From the NCBI GenBank assembly GCA_009760855.2, contig WPIO01000075.1, positions 1,948,912-2,012,911 of the forward strand: DNA of 64,000 bases. Reading direction: 5' to 3'. The stretch's first letter is position 1; each line of letters starts with the position of its first letter. The position numbers were made by a program, and so were the translations under genes. Below, piece after piece: positions 1 through 11,600 of the stretch. The DNA comes from Cristatella mucedo. Lineage: Eukaryota > Bryozoa > Phylactolaemata > Cristatellidae. The notes beneath the pieces were generated by a model. It saw only the letters and a list, made by a program, of their open reading frames with translations. It did no database searches and was not told where the DNA came from.

Positions 1-2590
1 GCACCTAGCTCCTACAGATGGGGCATTGCACGGTGCCACCACTAGCAGGGAACAATCACGCCCACAGCTCAGGTCACGTCAAAGCCGACACCCCAAGCAC
101 CAATCGTTGCTTCCGGTTTGCTGGGTGTATATTTAGTTGCTCGCCAGTTCACCTGCAGGCGACACTGCTTCGACGTTGGCTAAAGGCAGAGCGAACCGCG
201 AAAACCGTATGGAGTGCATGTGCTACATCCACAATAATTTGGATTTTAGTTTGAATCCCAGCGCCATGCGTTGGAGTTTGTTGCACATATGACTGGGACA
301 ACTGGGACCGGAGGCTCCCTTTATGCAGACTGCTCTACCAATTAGCAGGCAGCAGTTGACTTATAATGGCTGCTGCACGCCCAACGACTGTGACCTTAAA
401 AATTGCTTACTTCCGCACTTAAACCGGGCACGGTGGGCAAACCACTGCAGCTTTGGGCGTTCGCGCGTCATTCTTGTCTCATTACTGATGCATGTACCTT
501 GATATAAGAATCTTTTATTAACTGAAGCAATGGATACTGGGTAGCGGCAGGGTAGATAAGGTAATCGGATGGGTGCAGAACAGAATCGCTTTTTGTGGCT
601 TGTAATTGTCTGCAGGTACACAGGCTCCTTTGTCTGGATTCCGCAACTCATTCATTCCTTCTCTACGGACAATTCCTTTCCACTGGGACCCTTGCCGGTA
701 AGCAACCATTACAGACACCCAGCCTGGTTACTTCCGTTCGGCACCACCAGCATTCCCCCGTATGTGCTGGCAGAGCGAACGAAAGAAACTCGATGACAGA
801 GCCACTCGACGTGCGCGCGTTCCCCACAATTCAATCGATGACTCGGCATAAGCTGTCCTCCGCTGGAGACATTCGCGACGGAACTGCCTCGGTCGAGTAA
901 GTGGCGAGCTGAGTCGGAGAAGCTTGGCAGAAGGACCGACACAACGGCTGAGCAACTTGTGTCGGGCTAGTGAAAGATCGAGAGAGCTCTCGGGATTGAG
1001 AGATTCCACAGTCGATAGCAGATTCGTACGTCGCATCGGCTGCGAAATTCACTTCTTTGGGGTGAAAAGAAGATAGAGAAATGAGAAAATGGCAAACTGA
1101 GACGTAAGTAATAAGAGGCAATAGAGAAATGATTAGGAGATGATTAGGGGATGGGGAGGCGAAGCGAGAGAAGAAGTATTGCAAGATTCGCAAGAACCAA
1201 TATTGCCATTGCGGCGGCACAAGTACAATTTGCAGGTAATTCAGAACCAATCGTACAATTGAGGCTCTTGCACCTGTAGTTAGAGTGGCGGTGCCTGAAC
1301 GTATGGCCCTGACCTAGTCTTGGTGGCAGATAGGATCTTGGAAATTATCTAAGATAGTTGGCAGCCGTGCAAAGTAATGTAACGTAATGTATCTCCGTCA
1401 GTAACTCCACAAAGTCATAAAGACCACGTGGGTTTTACGCAGGGGAGTTTTGTATAGCGCACTCACAGCCTAAGCGGCTTTCGGTACGCATTCGGTAGCC
1501 AACAGACTTCGTCTCACGCAACACAGAGAAAGTGGGAAGCATAGCAGAGTCAGGAGAGCAGTTGAGTTAGTGAGTAGCATAGAAGTAGCAGTTCAGGACC
1601 GCTGAAAAAGATGTGCCATAGTCGGCAGTTGGAGAGTAGTTGTCGTTGCGTAAGAAGTCTTTGCTCTGTCACGGTCATAAACTTACTTAATGTTACGATG
1701 ACAAGTTTCGTCATAACCTCAGCAGCTCATCTACAGCTCTTGCTCCACTGATCGCTCGCCACAGACTGTGATCAGATTGCAATCAGGTTCACATCAAAGA
1801 TAACGCTTCCCACAGCTGTGATATACCCACCTACTTCTGGCTGTCTAAGCTTGTTTACAGAGTTTTTCGGAGATCCTCGCTAAAATAGTTGTACGCGACC
1901 TGCTGCTACTCCTTGCAAGGAGACTTCAAAGTTCACGTTGACATCCCTAGCAACAGTTAGCAACAGTTCCCTAGCAAGAGCCAGGTTTGCTCCTTTCTTG
2001 ACTGATACTAAATACTAAACCCAAAATACTGAGCCCTGGGCTAAAAAGATAAACTAAAGATAAACTAAAAGATAACTAAAACGTGTTGAACGTAAAGATG
2101 AACCTACGCTGGCGACCGAGTTTAACAGCTTGCTGAGCCCTGCTTCTATAGCCAATCTTACGTTGCAGTATGAACAAGCTACGCCGTATTAGCTGACTGG
2201 AACATGCTGTCAGCTCGTTCGCCACAATAGGCGAAGGTATAATCACTATGACGCTCTCTGACCTTGTTAAATCGACTAAAAAAACTTGTTTGCTGTAAAA
2301 GGATGCCCCTGTGTAGGCCAGGCTTAAGCTGTGGTTGACTGTGGATGCACGCTCCTACAGTCTTTGTGCAGAACACAGTAGCTGTATATTGCTGTAGCTA
2401 GTATTGGTTTTCTCACTCTGTGTTCAACCAACTGATGATCATCAGTCGATGTAACCGATGCTACAGCTGGAGCCCTGCCACGGGGTTTCATGGCACGACA
2501 CTCTCTTGCTCTTTGACTGGTTTGAAGAGTGATTACACAGGGTCAGCACTCCATGCTTGCAACAGACGACGATCCTTCCGGCCTTAGATT
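1..2590. other. Upstream flank of GT92 gene, no gene recognised
   Basis: No reading frame here resembles a protein I recognise. The stretch presumably holds the promoter and 5' UTR or upstream exons of the GT92 gene that starts at 2591, but no TATA box or other core promoter element stands out. A dispersed repeat copy lies at 1391-1611. An in-frame TAG at 2585-2587 immediately precedes the GT92 start codon. Confidence 0.5.
1391..1611 (+). repeat. Dispersed repeat R1, copy 1
   Basis: About 220 bases that recur, diverged, at 24079-24243 and 36620-36826. Shared landmarks in order are TCTCCGTC...AACTCCACAAAGTC, TATAGCGCACTCACAGCCT, CAACAGACTT..TCTCACG, and a purine-rich AGGAG..GCAG...AGTAGC end. 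It has no coding capacity and no recognised tRNA boxes. All three copies have the same orientation. The family is not identified. Confidence 0.6.
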
Positions 2591-2634
2591 ATGGCACATC
2601 TCCATGAGCATGCTCGTATAAACGTGAGGCACTT
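2591..2634 (+). CDS. GT92 exon 1, first part (codons 1-14)
   Basis: ATG at 2591 opens a frame that runs 42 bases plus TT up to the target-site copy ACTT (2631-2634). Joined across the retrotransposon to base 9045 it continues in frame into the signal anchor. The encoded tail is short and rich in His/Arg, as expected for the cytoplasmic side of a type II protein. In the present arrangement translation from this ATG would run into the LTR and stop at 2858-2860. Confidence 0.6.
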
Positions 2635-5600
2635 TGTAGCCGAGTTCAAGGGGCCAGCGGCTAACTCCCACTATGGCTCGCTCCGATCTATGTCCGTTTT
2701 GGGTCGTTACGCCGGGCCCTCCGGTAACAGTGGTTCACGCGTGATCGATCGGGTAAACAACACTTTATATAATACGCACGCATGCGCTATACAAAGGAGG
2801 GCACTAAACAAGCCTACAGAGGAAGGTCCTATACAAGGTAAACTAAAGGGCGCGGGATGACGCCGGGATGAAGCCGCAAGCGCGGACAAACGTGTTAGTG
2901 CTCAGTCGGCTTCCACAGTCTCACCGTCGCAGGACTCCGTTTTACCAGTAGACGCGTATGCCGTCCAAGACCCGGCTGGCTGAGTACTCTGTGGTAGACG
3001 GAGCGGACGTCCAACAGCATCGAGAGCTTCCGCCGAAAGAGAACGAGCACGTTGTACCCAGTTCCCGTCCTTGGAACTCTGGGAGCTGACCCCAGGCTTT
3101 ACCCTTCCGGGGAAAGGCGACGCCCAGCCCGACATATCGAATGTCAGTGGGTCCGCCTACTCTAGGGTACATATGTCACCATCCGGGGGAAGATGCGTCC
3201 TCGCATCTACAACCATCCACTCAGTGGACATGTCGTCTAGCTACCACAGAGGTTCCAAATACACAGCAATGGCTCATGAGCATTACACCGAGTAACCACG
3301 ATTACAAATCTATTAGTGCTACGAACTAATCTAAAATGTCCTCAAATTTATCGGACGACGTCCTTTTCATGAGGCACAGCCGGTTCCTCTTCAGCGTGAT
3401 CCGCAGTGGCTGGTGGCTGATCATCATTAATTTCCCCTCCATCTGCCTCATCGGAAGTGCTTGGCGTGGGAAGCTCGTCCTCCAGGTCAGCAGGTGGCAG
3501 TCCTGTTGCCCTGCGCCAAGCTGGTTTGCAGCGGTTGATATGTACTGTGCTAGGTGTGCCAGCAGTGTCGTGTTCGTCCACAACGCGAACGTTCGTGTCA
3601 GTACGGTCCACAATAAGGAGGGGACCTCGCCACAGATGTTGCAACTTTGGTGAAAGACACCTCCGGGGCCTGGGTGTATAAACATACACGTAGTCACCGA
3701 CCTTCAACGTGGATTCTGTGGCAATACGGTCGTACTGCCGCTTTTGCTTGGCCTGAGCAGCCTGAATGTTCTGCCTCGCTACGTCCCATGCTTCGACAAG
3801 CTTATCATGCATCGCCTGCACATAGCCGTCCCCGGCTTCACACGGCTCGTCCACAGGCAAAGCTAGGTCTATTGGCAAACGAGCCTCTCGCCCGTGGTTC
3901 ATGAAAAATGGGCTGCAGCGAGTCGACTCGTGAAAGCAAGTTCGATAGGCAAACAGCACGTACGGTATGTACAAGTCCCAATCACGCTGGTTGCTACTGG
4001 CCAACATGGAAAGCATCTCTATAAGCGTGCCATTCAAGTGCTCTACTAGCCCATCAGTCTGCGGGTGATACGGCGATGTGTGCAATTGGTCGATAGACAT
4101 CCTGCGACACACCCGCTCGAGCATTCGAGACATAAAGTTGGCCCCACGGTCAGAGAGGACCTGATCGGGAACACCATGCCGGCAGACAATCTCTTCCATG
4201 AAGACTTTGGCACAGGTCAGTGCTGTCTGGTCCGGAATCGCTCTAGCCTCGGGCCACTTGGTGAAGCAGTCGGTCATCACTAGTATGTACCGGTTCCCTG
4301 ACGATGTTAGTGGCAGCTTCACTATGTCCATGGCAACTCGTTGCCAAGGTCGTTCCACAGGGATGCTCTTCAGAGGCACTTTTGCCCATTGCCGAGGCCG
4401 CTTTTTGGAGTGGCATGCGATGCACGTCCTTACATACTCCGCGATGTCTTCTGCCATGCCTGGCCAGAAATATCGCTCCTGCACGCGGCTCAGGGTTTTC
4501 TGGGTGCCCAAATGTGCTCCGAATAGACCGTCGTGGCACTCTCGCTTAACATGCAGTCGCAGGGCAGCAGGTACTACCAGCTGCTTCCGGCGCCTTCCGG
4601 CGACGGCCCGATAGAGACACCCATTCGGGAGCAGAACGAACGATGAGCGATGATCGTTAACGTATTGTCTATGCTCCTGTGTGCAGTGTCCGACATCGTT
4701 CCCCTGCAACGAATCCATTAGGCAGCGCAGCAACGAATCGTTCAACTGCATTTTCCTATGTACGCAGGGTCAGCCTCGGCTGCAACAGTGCCCACGAAGC
4801 CAGCAGGAGCCGGCTCTTGCAAACGTGACAGAGCATCCGCATTGGCATTAGCCTTCCCACAACGATATTTCACCTCCATATCGTACTCCTGTAGCTCCAA
4901 TGCCCACTTTGCTAAGCGCCGAGATTCGTGGTTCCCTTTAAGGACCCACACCAAAGGCCGGTGATCTGATAGGACAGAGAACCGGTGGCCATAAAGGTAC
5001 CCTCGAAAGTGTGCACTGCTGCTACGACGGCTAATGCCTCCCGCTCAACGGTCGAATAATTACGTTCAGCCTTGCTCAGAATCCGGCTGAAATAGGCCAC
5101 GGCATGCTCCTTCCCGTCCACCACTTGCCCGAGAACGGCTCCAAGAGCAGTACCACTGGCATTTGTACTAAGAACAAAGGGTGCAGCAAAGTCTGGGAAC
5201 CTAAGAATTGGCTTTGCACACAGCCGGTCCCGGAGATCCTTGAAGGAACGCTCACATTCCCTCGACCACACGAAGCGCTCACCCTTTCGCAGCAGGTTGT
5301 TTAGCGGCACAGCAATTTTGGCAAACCCGGGCACAAACTTGCGATAGTAGGAGGCCAGTCCAAGGAACTGCCTGACCTCCTGTACATTCCTGGGTGGTGG
5401 GTAATGCAGAATCTTGTCCACATTCCCCGGATCTGGCAATATACCGTCCGGGGACAGTAGGCGCCCCAGATAACACACTTCGTCCCTGGCAAAGTGGAAT
5501 TTCGAGGGTTTGATCTTGAGACCATTTGCCCTCATCCTATCCAGAACCTCCCCAAGCCGAACCAGATGTTCCTCAAAGCTCCGTGAAAAGACCAATACGT

Positions 5601-8600
5601 CATCAATATAAATTAGGCAAGTCGTCCATTGAAGACCTGCTAGGACGAAGTCCATGGCTCGCTGGAACGTACCGGGTGCGTTGCACAGCCCAAAGCTCAT
5701 CTTCTTAAACTGGTACTGCCCATTGTAGGTCACGAAGGCAGTCTTTGCCTTGTCCTCAGGGTGCATCGCTATCTGCCAGTACCCTGAGGCGAGGTCAAGA
5801 GTGCTGAAATATCGCGCGCCCCCTAACAATTGACAAACCTCGTCTGGCCGAGGTAATGGGTAGCTGTCCTTTACCATTACTGAGTTAAGCCACCTATAAT
5901 CAACACAGAACCGGTAGGTACCGTCCTTCTTCTTGACTAGTACTACCGGCGAGCTCCATGGGCTACACGACTCTTCGATCACACCGGCTTCGAGCATGTC
6001 GCGTACCTGGTTGTCTACTTCGGACCGCAGTGCCTGAGGTACAGAGTAGGGTCTGGCCCGAATCGGCCTCGAACTCCCGGTGTCTATTTGGTGCTGCACT
6101 TGTTCTAGCAGGCCAAGGTCTAAGCTCCCACTTGAGAAAACATCCCGATAATCAATCAGGAGATCTCGCAGCTGCTGCCTGCTCCTGTGGTTTCAAGCTA
6201 GTTCCTGAAAGGTCGAGCTGGAACTCATCCGATGCCACTTCCCGAACGCCACACACTTCAGTGGCTGGCCTGTTTTGTACATCCACCCTGGAGTCGACTG
6301 GAAGCAGCCTACCAATGTGAGTGCCCAGCTTGAGCCGGACCGGGTGGTGGCCAGTATTAATGAGCCGCACTGGGACCCAGCCGCGCGATTCAACTATGGC
6401 CCTAGCTGCAGCCAGACCTAGCCCTGCTAGCCTCCCTTCGTTGGGCTCGAACAGCCATTCAACCTCTACTGCAGTCGTCACAGGACATCTGACCAACTGC
6501 TCGCACCTAGGTGCAATATGTAGGTCCTCTGGCACACATACATCCATTTCAGGTGGGTCACAGGAGCGGTTGCTTCGTAAGTTTATTGTATGGGTCCCAA
6601 TAGTCGCTACACCTTGCCCGTAGTCCAGAGTTAGAGGGGGAAGTTTCCTAAGAAAGTCTGTCCCTAGTAGCACTGGAAATGAGCTACCCTCGGCTACATG
6701 CACCACGTGCTTCCTTACCAACTTCGCTATAGTGATAAGGACGCTGGCTGTGCCTATGATATCCAGTGGTGCCCCGGTCACCCCGACGGCCTTCATGTTG
6801 GACTTATTTAACTTCAAGCCCCAGGCTGTAGCATACTTAGCGTCCACTAACGAGATTTCGGCCCCGGAGTCTAGAAGTCCAACCACATCGTGGCCATCTA
6901 CCTGCAGGTCCACCGCCGTTGTGAGGATGCCCTCTCGAGAGCCTAGGGCCTTCCCGACCTGCGGTACTCGAGCTAGTCAAACCGGTGGGCTAGGGGGCCT
7001 CTCGGTCAGCTCACGCTCCGTCTGGACTGGGTTTTCCCAGCCCTGCAGGGCATCTGCAGCCCCAGCATGAGTGATTGCTCGAAGGTGGGGAGCAACACGT
7101 GGAAGCCCCGTGGCCGGTCCGCTGCGCATCTGGGCCTGCTCTCGCCTGCACTGCCGCTCTATATGGCCAGGCTGCTTGCATCGTCGACAAATCGGCTGTC
7201 TATCGTGGGTATAAACATCGTCCGGTCGCCCACCACGACCGCCCCTAGGACTGGTCGAAACTTCTCTTGATTTGAGTCTAGCTTCTATGTCACAAAGGCG
7301 CTCAAACTGGGATGCCAAGAGTTGCTCACTAGGGCTCACCATAGTGGCACCTGTTCCACGTAGGCCCATGCCACTGGATTGCCCTACAATGGGCCTGCTG
7401 CCCCACCCGCTAACCTGTGTCTGCCTCTCCAGCTCTTCGCAACGCTCGGCGTATCTCAGAGCTTCATTCAAGTCGCGACACCCATGGCGAAACACATGTT
7501 CGCCAATGCGTGGGTTTAAACCACGCACAAAAATCGGAAGCAGTACCCCGTCGAGATCGGCAGAGGCTAGCATAGCAGGGTGCGCCATTCCTGCATCCTT
7601 CAAGATGCATTCATAAAATTCGTACACACTTTGCTGCGACAATTGTTGTTTGGCGCACAAGCGCATTCTAGCAGCCTCCTGCCACCCACTCCGTTCAAAA
7701 ACTGCTCTCGGGGCCTCTACCAGCTGCTCGAGGGTGTAGTAGCTACCCAGCGACTCCGTCGCTCTGAGGAACACCCTTGTCGCCCTGCCCTCGAAAAACA
7801 TGCCTAGTTTATCCCGCTGGATATCACTAGTCCATCCGCAGCCCCTCGCAAGTACACCGAATCGCTTGTACCAGTCCATGAACGATTCGCTCCCATCATC
7901 GCTAAAGCCCTTTAATGGGACTACTGGGCCTGGAGTGTACGGGATGCACGGTGGGTCCCGGCCAACACTAATTTGGCCCTGGCCGACACTCACCAGTGGC
8001 AGTTGACTGGTTATCGGCGTCGGGGGTCTGACTGCTGGCATGCTGGCGCAACCTGCCGGCCAGGTGGCAGCAGCAGCAAGATACTCATGTGGTGTAGCTA
8101 CGGGCTCAGGGCCCTGTCGGACTCTCACTGCTGTGGAACCACGAAAACCCATATCTGACGTTAGCTGGGAATCACCTTGGTGCCCGTAGCCGCCAATCTA
8201 CTTGTCTTTCATGCTCGTACCTAACTCGAGTTCCTGCTTCTAAAGAGTCGTCATCACACGGCAAATTGCTGGGCTGCGTCCGATAGTACGCCTCCTGATC
8301 CATGGGATAGCTAGGATAACCACTGTCGGACATTACTGAAAGGGGTCTATTTTAGTCCTCCCTCACGTGATAGGGTCGACCAATCAGATTCCCTTACCAC
8401 GGATGACTGTGGACCACTAACAATGCATATATCATACAAGTAATACAACGCATATAACATACGCTGCAAATATCAAGAAGGCTGCTAAAATGTTGGTCAC
8501 TGCAAGGGTCGCCAAAATGTAGCCGAGTTCAAGGGGCCAGCGGCTAACTCCCACTATGGCTCGCTACTATCTATGTCCGTTTTGGGTCGTTACGCCGGGC

Positions 8601-11600
8601 CCTCCGGTAACAGTGGTTCACGCGTGATCGATCGGGTAAACAACACTTTATATAATACACACGCATGCGCTATACAAAGGAGGGCACTAAACAAGCCTAC
8701 AGAGGAAGGTCCTATACAAGGTAAACTAAAAGGCGCGGGATGACGCCGGGATGAAGCCGCAAGCGCGGACAAACGTGTTAGTGCTCAGTCGGCTTCCACA
8801 GTCGCACCGTCGCAGGACTCCGTTTTACCAGTAGACGCGTACGCCGTCCAAGACCCGGCTGGCTGAGTACTCTGTGGTAGACGGAGCGGACGTCCAACAG
8901 CGTCGAGAGCTTCCGCCGAAAGAGAAACGAGCACGGTGTACCCAGTTCGCGTCCTCGGAACTCTGGGAGCTGACCCCAGGCTTTACCCTTCCCGGGCAAG
9001 GCGACGCCCAGCCCGACATATCGAATGTCTCTAGGGTACAACTTGATGGTGCTGTGCACACTTTCTTCCATTGGTCTCGTTGCTGTGATGATAAGCCAAG
9101 AACTTAAAAGAACGGTACTACATAGACATAAGGTTCACATGCCGTCATCTATAGAACAGCGGCTTTGCTCTGGACCACAATGGAAGCCAGACAGTGCAGC
9201 ACTCCTCGTTGAAGTAAGTACGATCAGCGACGTCGCGTTGGCGTCAGATTTCTTCAGGGCAGCGCCTTCCAAGCTGCTGCATCGCCTGGCCAGGACCAGC
9301 CAAGCTAGTCGATCCAATCGACTAGCTAGAAGACTCGTGGCATATGCTTCGTGTGCTTCTCTTTCGATCCAGGCATTCCGCCCTCTGACGGACGCCAGGA
9401 TCGAGGGCAAACCGTGCATCCTAGCCTTTTCTGCATACTTTGACAGAAGAAAGAGGACAGTTGAGATCATCGCGGATGCCAGCAAGGCGTGCTACAACTT
9501 TTCGGCCTCCCTGCCGCTTTGTCTCGTCTGGTACTCCCACCCGGATCGCCCGTACGTGTCTCAGCTACGATTCGGATACATAGCAACGCACCACGCTTAT
9601 CGCAGTCCGTAAGTACTTTGCATAGCCACGAAGAAGACGAGATTTCCATGGCGACGCATTTCGAGTCACAGCAAGGGAAGCAATAGCCAGTAATTACCAC
9701 AAATAATAGTGTTTTGCATAGGCAATCTTGCTAGAGCACACGGTTTTCATACTTGTACCAGCATGCAAAAGTAAACAGAACCCCGAAGTACACCTAGGGT
9801 TAATTTCAAAGGAAATTTGGCATCTGTTTCCTTTTCTCAACATTTACTGAGCGGAGTTTGAAGTCCAAATGGCTAGTCAACAAATTGCCATTTCTTGAAG
9901 TCTTTTTCATAAATTTTCCAAGATATTAAGATGAGCAGCATCAGAGTTTGTATTAAAAAGCAATGCAAACTTACTGGCTCTATCCTATCACAGTGGGAGA
10001 CTCCAGAGTGTTGATGTGAATGGACACAAATCATCCGAGGAACCTCTGAAGTATGGGGTGCCTCAGGGCTATGTGCTTGGTCCTACTCTGTTCATGGTTT
10101 ATATTCTTCCTCTTGCCGATGTGATTACTAGGCACAATCTAGGCTTTCACTTTTATGCATATGACACTCTGTTGTACCTTTGCTTTGATCCCTCCCGGCC
10201 CTCCAGCATGTTAAATTCTCTCAACTCTCTTGCTGCATGACACTGATGACATTCACACATGGATGGAAGCAAAATTTCTACATTGAATGATGATGGAACC
10301 AACTTACTCGTCATGAGCAAACCAGATGCGATTTAGAAATTGGAAAGATGAACGCTCACAATCTGCTCTGCCAGCATATGTCTTGTTGAATCTGCACGAA
10401 ATATAGGCGTCCTGTTCCAATGTGACCTTTCACTAGACGATGGCATCGGCTCCACGGCCAAGTCTGCCTACTTTCAGCCATATAACATTGCTAAAATCTG
10501 GGATTTTTTAGATAGAAATATCACATCTAAATTGGTCCATGCATTTGGGACATCCCCTCTTGACTTCTGTAACTCACTGCTTGCTGATCTATCGGCCTGT
10601 GCATGTCAGGTGCTCACAGCTTGTGTATTGCTTTGCAGCTAGGCTTGTCTGTCATGAGCGGCACAGTGCCACATCACACCAATTCTCGCCGACCTGCACT
10701 CACTCCCAGTCAAGTAACGCATCGACTTTAAAGTTGTGTCACTCACTTTTAGGTCTCTTCATTCTTTTGCTAGAGCTTACCTATCAGATATACTGCCCTG
10801 CCAGGCTCAGCATCGTACCACTCGCTTTTCGTAATCTAATCGTTTACATATCCCTCGTACGAACCTCAAATCCTTTGGAGACCATGCCTCTAGTTCGTAT
10901 AGTCTCAATGCCTGGAGCTTACTCCCGACTTGCGTCACAACATCCCTTAACTTGACCACATTGAAAAAAAACATAAAACCGTATATATTTATCACTGCAT
11001 TTAGCGGGTCCATATAATTCATCGTGCTCATGCGTGCTGACACTGCGCACGCTACCGCTAACATTTTTGCATGCTGACCCTGTGCATTTCACCCCTAACC
11101 GTGTTATGCTTGCTGCCATTGAGCACGGTATCACTAACTATTCGATCGTGCTTCCTTTGCAGCAAATGTAAGTGCTTAGAAAGAGAGTGAGTTCTCTGAG
11201 GGTGCTGTATCAAATATATTATTATTATTATAGAACTTCAGGCTTGGGTAATGTTCTATATTGTTCTACCTATGTGTGTAATGGCTCACTAGGTAAGGTG
11301 GTTGCTTTTCACGACCTCGGCCCCGAGGTCGGGAGCTCGAATCCTGCAGTGGGCGATCCTTTATGGCCACTGCAAGCGGTGGTGATAGCCGCAAAGGCTC
11401 TTCTGTCGCTATACAAAAGAGGCTGTTAAATCAGCTACCATTTATTTATTTAATTTTTTTGCGTTATGCTCTATAGACTTGCCGTTCTTAAAAAAATTGT
11501 TAAAAATCTTTACGGGAGAGGATTACAAAAATGGCTTAGTTTGCTTGCAATCTGAGTTTTTTAGTTAGATTAATTGGCATAAGCCTGAGCAATATTAAAC

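Larger units (their letters stand above)
2635..9040 (-). mobile_element. Ty3/Gypsy LTR retrotransposon, complete but frameshifted
   Basis: Two direct LTRs (2635-3171 and 8518-9040) begin TGTA and end TACA and are flanked by the 4-bp target duplication ACTT (2631-2634 and 9041-9044). Internal coding reads on the minus strand in the order gag, protease, reverse transcriptase, RNase H, integrase, which is the Ty3/Gypsy order. No envelope frame is seen. By eye the LTRs differ by about 12 substitutions and two indels over about 520 bases, so the insertion is fairly young. The pol region carries at least three single-base frame changes (near 6170, 5010 and 4750). It sits inside the first coding exon of the GT92 gene, antisense to it. 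Confidence 0.93.
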
